DNA from: Sandaracinaceae bacterium
GTDB lineage: Bacteria; Myxococcota_A; Polyangia; Polyangiales; Sandaracinaceae
Direction: 5' to 3'
Length of the DNA: 64,000 nucleotides
NCBI GenBank assembly: GCA_019637095.1
Contig: JAHBWG010000030.1
Span: forward strand, 29,432 to 93,431
Shown: positions 57,313-64,000 of the stretch, in pieces
Layout of the letters: each line of letters begins with the position of its first letter
Position numbering within the stretch: the first letter of the stretch is position 1
The notes under the pieces: generated by a model
Database searches by the model: none
Told to the model about the DNA's origin: nothing
The model's input: the letters and a program-made list of their open reading frames with translations, nothing else
Translations under genes and position numbers: made by a program

Positions 57313-57933
57313 ATGGGGGAACCGAGCGAAGAAGAGGACGATCCGTTCGCCGGGATGAGCGCGACGCGCTCGACGGTGCGGCGCAAGTCCGAGGGCCGCG
57401 CGTCGGACGCGCCGACCTACGGCGAGCCGGCGACGATCGCCGAGCCCGCGTGGGTTGGCCCGAGCGAGGAGGACTCTGCCGCTGACGTCGCGGTGACTCC
57501 GCGTCGCGACGAGTCGCTGGCCCGTCTCGAGCTCGCGGCGCGGCTGGCGGAGCCGGAGCCGTTCGACGCTCCGTCCACGTCCACCCTGCCCCTCACACCG
57601 CGGCAGCTCGAGACGGGGCATCGCCCGCCGGCGCAGCTCGCGCCGACCATGGCCGACAGCGTCTCGGCGTTCGGCGAGGGCGCGGACGACGGCGCCGCGA
57701 AGCCGCGCGAACGCCGGGGCATGGGCGTGGGTGAGGCCAGCGCGGCCCGAACGCTGTACCTCGCCGAGGCCGCGGCGCCCGCGATCGCGCCGCCACACTC
57801 GGCGCACCCGGGCGCGCCGAGCGCCCCAGCGGCTGCGCCGGTGGCTTCGCAGGCGCTACCCGGCTGGGCGTGGTTCGTGCTCGGCCTCACGTTGGGCGTG
57901 GCCGTGATGCTTGCGCTCTGGATGGCGAGCTGA
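57313..57933 (+). CDS. Tail-anchored membrane protein beside VgrG
   Basis: This 206-residue protein is acidic and disordered-looking over the first ~175 residues (many Ala, Pro, Glu, Arg) and ends in a single membrane helix (WAWFVLGLTLGVAVMLALWM) with only two residues after it. No domain is recognised. It has a strong ribosome binding site (GGAGG, 4 nt before the ATG). It sits 15 bp before vgrG, and its first 26 nt around the start are almost the same as those of vgrG. It may anchor a secretion or effector protein to the membrane. Confidence 0.7.
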   Translation: MGEPSEEEDDPFAGMSATRSTVRRKSEGRASDAPTYGEPATIAEPAWVGPSEEDSAADVAVTPRRDESLARLELAARLAEPEPFDAPSTSTLPLTPRQLETGHRPPAQLAPTMADSVSAFGEGADDGAAKPRERRGMGVGEASAARTLYLAEAAAPAIAPPHSAHPGAPSAPAAAPVASQALPGWAWFVLGLTLGVAVMLALWMAS

Positions 57934-57948
57934 CGGTTCGGAGGTCGC

Positions 57949-60258
57949 ATGGGGGAACGGAGCGGAGTGCGCTCGGAGCTGCGCTGCGAGGCGGTCTCGG
58001 CGGAGTGGCAGGTGGAGTGGCTACGGCTGGAGGAGCGCCTGAGCGCGCCGTACGAGGCGACGCTGGGGCTCGCGTGCGCGGACGCCGACGCGCGCCCGAG
58101 CGAGCTGCTCGGCCAGCGCGTCACGTTCACGCTCGAGCGCGAGGACTTCGTGCGCCTGGTCCACGGGATCGCGATCGAGGTCCGCGGCGGCGATGAGCGC
58201 GCGGGCGAGCGCGCGCGCTGCGAGCTCGTCGTGGCGCCGGCGCTGCGGCTCGCGGAGCACACGGTCGACAGCCGGATCTTCCAGAACGCGAGCGCGCCGG
58301 CGATTGTCGAGGAGCTGCTCGCGCCGTTGCTCGCCCGTGACGAGCGCACGCTGCGCGTCTCGCTCACGGAGACGTACGCCGAGCGCGAGCACACCACGCA
58401 GTACGAAGAGAGCGCGCTCGCGTTCGTGCACCGGCTGCTCGAGGACGAGGGCATCGCGTACTCGTTCGAGGCCGACGAGGAGGCGGAGGTGCTCGTCCTG
58501 ACCGACGCGAACCGCAGCTTCGCGGAGCTGGTCTCGACCGACGGCGCGATGCTCGACTATCGACCGGTGGAGCCGGGCGCCGAGCTGCCGGACGCCGAGC
58601 ACGTCAGCTGGATCGCGGAGCGCGCGCGGCTCGGCCCGACGAGCGCGGTGCTGAGCGACTGGGACTGGACCTCGCCGGCGAACCCTCCCGCGGCCGAGGC
58701 CCGCGGCGGGGATCCGGCGGGGCGCGAGCACGAGCACCACGTGCACCGCTCAGCGGGCACCATCGGCGCGTACGACGCAGGCGCGCGGCGCTATCAGGAG
58801 CGCGACCACGCGCAGCGCGCGACGCGCTGGCAGGAGGGGGCGTGCGCGCCGCAGCGGGTCGTCACCGGCCGCAGCACGGTGTGCGGCCTGGGCGCGGGCG
58901 TGCGCGCCACGCTGTCGGGGCACCCGAGCCTCGACGCCGAGTACCTCGTCACCGAGGTCGCGCACGAGCTCGTGTTGGGCGAGCGCGCCGGCACCGGCGG
59001 CACCTACTCGAACACGTTCGAGGCGCTGCCGGTCGAGGTCCCGTTCCGCCCGGCGCGCGTGACGGCCAAGCCCCGCGTCGAGCCCGAGACGGCGACGGTG
59101 GTGGGGCGCGGCGAACGGGGCGAGCTGCACCTCGACGAGCACCACCGGGTGAAGCTCCAGTTCCACTGGGACCGGCGCGGCCAGCGGAACGAGCACAGCT
59201 CGGCGTGGGTGCGGGTGGCGCAGGCGTGGGCGGGGACCGACGGTTGGGGCGCGCACTTCGCGCCGCGCATCGGCGACGAGGTGGTGGTGACCTACGTGCG
59301 AGGCGACCCGGATCGGCCGATCGTGACGGGGCACCTCTTCAACGCCGATCATCCGTCGCCGGTCGCGACGCCGGAGCGGCAGACGGTGAGCGGCTTCGTC
59401 ACGCGGAGCCTGGGCCAGGCCGAGGGCCACAACGCGCTGCTGTTCGACGACGACCCGGGCAACGAGGGGATCGATCTACACGCGCAACGGGACTTGCGCG
59501 AGGTCGTGCGGCACGACCACACGACCCGCGTGATCCGCGACCAATCGAACACCGTGGGCGGCGACCAGATCGAGACGGTGCGCGGCGACGCGCGGCTCAC
59601 CGTCGAAGGCGAGCGCACGCACACGGTGGAGGGCAACGAGACGGTCACCGTCCGCCTCGACCGCGAGACGACCGTCCGCAAGAACGACGGCACGAGCGTG
59701 CGCGCGAGCCAGCGCCTCGAGGTCGACGGGGACCGCCGCGTGACGGTGAAGGGCACCTCCGAGACGAAGATCGGCGGCGCGGTGACCGCGCGCTTCCTCG
59801 CGACGCACGAGCGGGAGGTGAGCGAGCACGAGACCGTCCGGGTCGGCGGCGACCGCGAGCTGATCGTGCGCGGGACGCTGACGATCCGCGTGGGCGAGGG
59901 CTGCACGCTCACGCTGACGCCGGACGGGCACGTGACGCTCGAGGCGTCGAGCGAGATCGCGGCCCGCGTGGGTGAGCACACGCGCCTGCGGCTCGTCGCC
60001 GACGAGCTGGCCGCCGCGGCGCAGACGATCGGGCTGGTCGCAGAGAGCGCGGCGACGCTGAGCGCGGCCGAGCACAACGCGCTGCGTCTGGGCGAGGGCA
60101 AGGCGGAGCTCGGTGGCCAGCGCGAGGTGTCGCTCCAGGCGCAGGGTGGGGGCAACGTCACCGCCGACGCCGGAGGCGTGACGTGCTCGGGGCAGACGAT
60201 CTCGAGCCAGGGGACGACGAGCGTCGAGGCGGCGAGCCCGCTGGTGAAGCTGAACTGA
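57949..60258 (+). CDS. vgrG: Type VI secretion system spike protein VgrG
   Basis: This 769-residue spike protein has a gp27-like N-terminal half (LGQRVTFTLEREDFVRLVHGIAIEV...TTQYEESALAFVHRLLEDEGIAYSFE). The gp5-type OB domain with the family signature HWDRRGQRNEHSSAWVRVAQAWAG lies near residue 404. A C-terminal beta-helix needle is built of repeated short strands (TVGGDQIETVRGDARLTVEGERTHTVEGN). It punctures target cells and carries effectors. GGAGG precedes the ATG. The stop overlaps the next start (TGATG). Confidence 0.95.
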   Translation: MGERSGVRSELRCEAVSAEWQVEWLRLEERLSAPYEATLGLACADADARPSELLGQRVTFTLEREDFVRLVHGIAIEVRGGDERAGERARCELVVAPALRLAEHTVDSRIFQNASAPAIVEELLAPLLARDERTLRVSLTETYAEREHTTQYEESALAFVHRLLEDEGIAYSFEADEEAEVLVLTDANRSFAELVSTDGAMLDYRPVEPGAELPDAEHVSWIAERARLGPTSAVLSDWDWTSPANPPAAEARGGDPAGREHEHHVHRSAGTIGAYDAGARRYQERDHAQRATRWQEGACAPQRVVTGRSTVCGLGAGVRATLSGHPSLDAEYLVTEVAHELVLGERAGTGGTYSNTFEALPVEVPFRPARVTAKPRVEPETATVVGRGERGELHLDEHHRVKLQFHWDRRGQRNEHSSAWVRVAQAWAGTDGWGAHFAPRIGDEVVVTYVRGDPDRPIVTGHLFNADHPSPVATPERQTVSGFVTRSLGQAEGHNALLFDDDPGNEGIDLHAQRDLREVVRHDHTTRVIRDQSNTVGGDQIETVRGDARLTVEGERTHTVEGNETVTVRLDRETTVRKNDGTSVRASQRLEVDGDRRVTVKGTSETKIGGAVTARFLATHEREVSEHETVRVGGDRELIVRGTLTIRVGEGCTLTLTPDGHVTLEASSEIAARVGEHTRLRLVADELAAAAQTIGLVAESAATLSAAEHNALRLGEGKAELGGQREVSLQAQGGGNVTADAGGVTCSGQTISSQGTTSVEAASPLVKLN

Positions 60259-61559
60259 TGGCGGCGCGAGCGGCGGCCCTGTCGATGCTGTGGCGCGAGC
60301 TCGGCGCGTTCGTGCGCGAGCCCGCGCTGCGGGTGCTGCACGTCGAGCGCGAGGACGAGGCCCAAGGCGCTTTGCTTCGCCTGTGCGAGGCGCTCGAGTG
60401 GCACGCCGACGCGCGCGGGCCGGTGACGATCTTCGAGGACGCGGCCGGTCCCGGCGGCGAGGGCTGGGCGGCGCGGGTCGAGCGGCTGCGGGCCGAGCAC
60501 GCGCGCCGCGCCGAGGCGGCGCCCGGCGCGCTCGGCCCGTTCGTGTGGACCGAGGAGCACCGCGCGCACGCCGAGCTCGCCCGCTTCGCGGCGGCGGCGC
60601 GCGCGTGGCTCGACGCGCTGGCGCCGGTCGCGCCGAGCGCCACGCTGGTGCTGGCGCCAGCGCGGGTCGAGGACCCCGCGCGCTGGCACCGCGACCTCGC
60701 GGCGCTCTTCGAGGCGCCGGGCCTGTCGGCCGTGCGCTGGGTGATCGCCGACGCGGGCGAGGCCGCGCCGTGCGCGCGCGCGCTCGGCGCGTCGGCGCGC
60801 CTGCACCGCGTCGTGATCGACCCGCCGGACGTGGGCGCGTGGGCGTCGACGATGACGCGGGCCCCGGACGGGACGCCGGAGCTGTCGCGGGTCGGGCGGG
60901 CCGCGCCGCGCGTCGCGCTGCCGGGTGGGGGCTACGCGGCCGTGGTGCCGCCCGCGCGCCCGGACCGGGTGGAGGTGCCGGCCGCGCCGGCGGAGGCGTT
61001 CGCGAAGGCGGCGATGCTCGAGGCGGCCGCGGCGGCGTCGGCCGGGCGTGCGGCGGATGCCCTGGCGGCGCAGGTCGAGGCGGTGGATCACGCGCAGGCG
61101 CTCGGCGCCGAGGCGCTGATCGCGGCGCAGCTCGCGCTCGGGGTGCGGGCGCTCGAGGCCGGGGACGAGGGCGCGGCGGTCGATCACCTCGAGCACGCGG
61201 CGCGGTGGGCCTGTGCGGCGGAGCAGGCCCCGCTCGAGGGTAGCGCGCGGCTCGCGCTCGGCGCGGTGCACGAGGCGGCCGGTCGCCACCCGGACGCGGC
61301 GCGCGAGTACGGCGAGGCGGGCCGCGCGGCGGAGCGCGCGGGCTCGCCGGTGCTAGCCGCGGGCGCGTGGCAGACGGCGGCGCGGCACGCGGAGCGGCTC
61401 GGCCAGCTCGCGGCCGCGGCGGCGTCGCTGGGCCGCGCGATCCGCGTGGCCGAGGCGGACGCGGCGGTGGCGGCGGCGACGGACGCCGAAGGCATGCGCC
61501 GCTGGGTGGCGCGCCTGCTCGACGCGATGCGCGAGGGCGCGCGCGGGGAGGCGCCGTGA
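60258..61559 (+). CDS. TPR-containing protein between VgrG and the RHS effector
   Basis: The first ~220 residues of this 433-residue protein resemble an NTPase-like or deaminated ATPase fold (ALRVLHVEREDEAQGALLRLCEALEWH, WTEEHRAHAELARFAAAARAWLDAL, ATLVLAPARVEDPARW). After a Pro-rich link the second half is helical repeats (AAAASAGRAADALAAQVEAVDHAQALGAEALIAAQLALGVRALEAGDEGAAVDHLEHAARWA) of TPR type. No catalytic motif is seen. Its position between vgrG and a PAAR-RHS gene, coupled to vgrG, suggests an effector-loading adaptor. The start is fixed by the TGATG overlap with vgrG. Confidence 0.72.
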   Translation: MAARAAALSMLWRELGAFVREPALRVLHVEREDEAQGALLRLCEALEWHADARGPVTIFEDAAGPGGEGWAARVERLRAEHARRAEAAPGALGPFVWTEEHRAHAELARFAAAARAWLDALAPVAPSATLVLAPARVEDPARWHRDLAALFEAPGLSAVRWVIADAGEAAPCARALGASARLHRVVIDPPDVGAWASTMTRAPDGTPELSRVGRAAPRVALPGGGYAAVVPPARPDRVEVPAAPAEAFAKAAMLEAAAAASAGRAADALAAQVEAVDHAQALGAEALIAAQLALGVRALEAGDEGAAVDHLEHAARWACAAEQAPLEGSARLALGAVHEAAGRHPDAAREYGEAGRAAERAGSPVLAAGAWQTAARHAERLGQLAAAAASLGRAIRVAEADAAVAAATDAEGMRRWVARLLDAMREGARGEAP

Positions 61560-61611
61560 GGCACCGCAAGCTCAGTTGCCATGGTGCGGTCACGCGGAGC
61601 CGGGAGGCGTC

Positions 61612-64000
61612 GTGCCGCGCATCCTGACGCAGGGCGACCTGGTCGTGGGGGTGGATCTGCACCCCGAGCTGGTGCCGACGCCGGGCGGTCCGGTGCCGGT
61701 GCCGATCCCGAACCCGTTCGTCGGTCTGGTCTACGACCCCAAGGGGATGGCGGTCGGGATCGTGGTCAACAACCTCGTGGCCGCCTGGCAGGGGCAGGAC
61801 CCGACGCTGGGGATCGTGATGGCCAACGGCGCGCCGGTGGCGGTCGTGGGTGACAACGCGATCTCACTGGTCAAGCACCTCCTCATCCCGCCGGGCACGT
61901 CGTGGGCGCCGATCCCGGGCGCGCCGCCGCCGCCGCTGGCGCCCGGCGCGCCGCCGCGCCCGCCCTCGGCGGGCAGCCCGGCCAACGACGCGATGCTGGT
62001 GCAAGGCGCCGAGACGGTGCTGGCGATGGGGAGCTCGGTGGCGGTCGAGGGCTCGACGGCGCTGAGCTGCGCCGAGCCGATCCGCATGCCGACGAGCATG
62101 GGCCAGGCGATCCCGAAGGGGGCGCCGGTGGAGGTGGGCGGGCCGCTGTCGGTGAGCTTCCTCGGCGCGGCCATCGGCGCGCTGCGCACGCGCTGGGTGG
62201 GGGCGCTGTCGCGCGGGGTGGCGCGGCGGCTGAGCCGGCTCGCGTTCGCGCGGCTGTGCTGCATGCTGCCGCGGCGGCTGTGCCACACGGTCGGTCACCC
62301 GGTGGACGTGGCGAACGGGCGGCTGTTGACCGACCACGTGGACGTGGCGCTGCCGGGGCCGGTGCCGCTGTCGTTCGAGCGCAGCTACAGCTCGCGGTTC
62401 GCAGACCGCGCGGGCCCGCTCGGCTTCGGCTGGAGCCACTCGCTGGACCAGGCAGTGTGGCGCGAGGAGCGCTACGGCGCGGTGGTGATCCGCGACGAAG
62501 AGGGGCGCGAGCTCGAGCTGTGGGCCGACGCGCTGCCGGGCGGCGTCCTTCGCGCCGGCCAGTCGCTGTACGACCCGCTGAACCGGCTGACGCTGTTCGA
62601 CGACGGGGGCGGTCGCTACCGGGTGTGCGACGCGGCGGGGGTGACGCGGCGCTTCGCGCCGGTGGCGGCAGAGAAGGAGCAAGCCGCGTTGCTCGAGGGC
62701 GCCGCGGGCGCGCTCGCGGCGCCTAGCACGCCGACCAGCGCGGACGCGCCGCCGCCGCGCTTCGAGAGCAAGCTCGTGGCGATCGAGGGCGCGGACGGGC
62801 ACGCCATCCGGCTCTTCTACGATCAGCACGGGCGCCTCCATCGGGTGCTCGACGCGGTGGGGCGCGAGCTCCTGTTCGAGCACGACGCCGAGGGCCGTCT
62901 CAGCGAGGTGCGCGCGCCGTCGCCCGACGGCCACGGCCACCAGCGGGCGTGGCGCTACGAGTACGACCCGCAAGGCGACTTGCGACACGCGTTCGACGCG
63001 GCGGGGGGCCGGTGGAGCTACGACTACGTCGAGCACCTGATGGTGCGCGAGTCGGACCCCGAGAACCTCGCCTTCTACTTCGAGTACGATGGCCTGGGCC
63101 CCGACGCATACTGCACGCGCACGTGGGGGCACGGGGGTATCCACGACACCGTGCTCGACTACGACAAGCGCGGCCGGCGCACCGTGGTGACGGGCAGCTA
63201 CCCAGGCGAGAAGACGCTCTACACCATGAGCCCGGACCTGCTCGTCACGGGCGCGGAGCAAGCGGGCTTCGCGGCCGAGCGCTTCGAGCACGACGAGCAC
63301 GGCCAGCTCACCGGGCACGTGGACCGCCGGGGCGGGCGGTGGCGGATCGAGCGCGACGCGCAGGGCAACGTCACGTGCGTGGAGCGCCCCGACGGCGCGC
63401 GGCTCGTCTGCGAGTACGCGGGCGACGACGACGGTCGCCCGACGACGGACCGCCCGGTGCGCGTGCTCGACTTCGACGGAGGCGAATGGCGGTACCGCTA
63501 CGACGAGCGTGGGCGTGAGGTCGAGGCGCGCGACCCCGAGGGCGGGGTGACGCGCTCTTCCTACCGCGCAGGCTTCTTGCGCCGCGTCGAGCTGCCGGGC
63601 GGCCTGCTCGTCCGGCTCGACCACGACCGTCATGGCAACCTCGCGCGCGTGCGCAGCGGCTCGCGCGCCGAGCGGCGCACGCTCCGCTTCGAGCACGACG
63701 CGCTCGGCCGCCAGCTCCGGAGCGTCGGCCCGCGCGGCGAGACGAGCCAGGCGCGCTACGACGAGCTGGGCCGCGTGGTCTTCGAGCGCACGCCGGACGG
63801 CGACGAGTGGGACTACCGCTACGACCGCGCGGGCAACCTCCTCGATCGCGTCCACCACAAGACGCACACCCGCTACGAGTACGACGGCTACCACCTGCCC
63901 TGCGCGGTGATCTTCATGGGCGAGGGGGGCGTCGAAGAGGGCCGCGTCACCCTCGAGCGCGACCTCGAGGGCCGCCTCTCGGCGCTGGTCAACGAGAACG
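61612..64000 (+). CDS. PAAR-like / RHS-repeat type VI effector (3' end outside window)
   Basis: A GTG with GGGAGG 4 nt upstream opens a frame that stays open to the window end (796 codons). The first ~190 residues contain Gly/Pro-rich and hydrophobic segments with PAAR-like features (GQDPTLGIVMANGAPVAVVGDNAI, GAETVLAMGSSVAVEGSTAL). HTVGHPVDVANGRLLTDHVDVALPGPVPLSFERSYSSR is the DUF6531 start of RHS shells. RHS/YD repeats follow (WRYEYDPQGDLRHAFDAAGGRWSYDY, YDERGREVEARDPEGG, YDRAGNLLDRVHHKT). The shell would enclose a C-terminal toxin, which lies outside the window, so its activity and immunity gene cannot be named. Confidence 0.92.
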   Translation, partial: MPRILTQGDLVVGVDLHPELVPTPGGPVPVPIPNPFVGLVYDPKGMAVGIVVNNLVAAWQGQDPTLGIVMANGAPVAVVGDNAISLVKHLLIPPGTSWAPIPGAPPPPLAPGAPPRPPSAGSPANDAMLVQGAETVLAMGSSVAVEGSTALSCAEPIRMPTSMGQAIPKGAPVEVGGPLSVSFLGAAIGALRTRWVGALSRGVARRLSRLAFARLCCMLPRRLCHTVGHPVDVANGRLLTDHVDVALPGPVPLSFERSYSSRFADRAGPLGFGWSHSLDQAVWREERYGAVVIRDEEGRELELWADALPGGVLRAGQSLYDPLNRLTLFDDGGGRYRVCDAAGVTRRFAPVAAEKEQAALLEGAAGALAAPSTPTSADAPPPRFESKLVAIEGADGHAIRLFYDQHGRLHRVLDAVGRELLFEHDAEGRLSEVRAPSPDGHGHQRAWRYEYDPQGDLRHAFDAAGGRWSYDYVEHLMVRESDPENLAFYFEYDGLGPDAYCTRTWGHGGIHDTVLDYDKRGRRTVVTGSYPGEKTLYTMSPDLLVTGAEQAGFAAERFEHDEHGQLTGHVDRRGGRWRIERDAQGNVTCVERPDGARLVCEYAGDDDGRPTTDRPVRVLDFDGGEWRYRYDERGREVEARDPEGGVTRSSYRAGFLRRVELPGGLLVRLDHDRHGNLARVRSGSRAERRTLRFEHDALGRQLRSVGPRGETSQARYDELGRVVFERTPDGDEWDYRYDRAGNLLDRVHHKTHTRYEYDGYHLPCAVIFMGEGGVEEGRVTLERDLEGRLSALVNEN

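Overview
The window is 64 kb of very GC-rich DNA (roughly 70% or more by eye) with strong G/C bias at third codon positions, so most long antisense ORFs are shadows of real genes. The gene content points to a predatory or social deltaproteobacterium in the broad sense (Myxococcota, probably a Polyangia/Sandaracinus-like myxobacterium). It includes sigma-54 activators with FHA or AAA/TPR sensor parts, many lipoproteins with Asp-Ala-Gly linkers, a trypsin-like protease with thrombospondin type-3 repeats, a multihaem lipoprotein, and type VI secretion VgrG/PAAR-RHS genes. The assignment is inference, not a database match. I saw no rRNA, tRNA or CRISPR array.

Layout. 1-9.6 kb is a signalling block on the minus strand: a truncated membrane GAF histidine kinase, a lipoprotein translationally coupled to a very large sigma-54 activator, an FHA sigma-54 activator, and a hybrid kinase/receiver. 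9.7-25.4 kb is mostly housekeeping: mtnA and a dipeptidase, an SCP2-like protein, an FHA/zinc-ribbon/transglutaminase fusion, an outer-membrane protein, an ABC-F ATPase, an MFS pump, two coupled lipoproteins with acidic repeats, a ribbon-helix-helix protein with lepA, a miaB-vanZ-gamma carbonic anhydrase operon, and a stand-alone RibD C-terminal domain. 25.4-32.7 kb carries an M49-like lipoprotein, a divergent pair sharing one symmetric promoter, small secreted proteins and ppdK.

32.7-38.8 kb is a small island bounded by a perfect 95-bp direct repeat of the ppdK 3' end. It holds a trypsin-like protease gene put out of frame by a run of 12 G and two mosaic copies of a lipoprotein gene. 39-49.7 kb is housekeeping and envelope genes: M23 peptidase, pectin acetylesterase-like protein, DUF2236, thioesterase, zinc peptidase, aspartokinase, CAAX protease, riboflavin synthase, beta carbonic anhydrase, pentahaem lipoprotein and an RRM protein.

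49.8-56.8 kb is the most unusual part: four genes joined by 4-nt overlaps, encoding two degenerate citrate-synthase-like proteins, a membrane sensor kinase and an acetolactate-synthase-like enzyme. The second gene is split by a complete 2,062-bp IS66-family element with an exact 8-bp target duplication. An XRE regulator with an 18-bp palindrome in its upstream region follows. 57.3-64 kb is a type VI secretion effector module: tail-anchored protein, VgrG, TPR protein, and a PAAR-like/RHS protein cut by the window end.

Two patterns recur. Neighbouring genes are very often joined by ATGA or GTGA overlaps. Many first genes have a TAnnnT hexamer only 6-10 nt before the start codon and no ribosome binding site, which suggests widespread leaderless transcripts.
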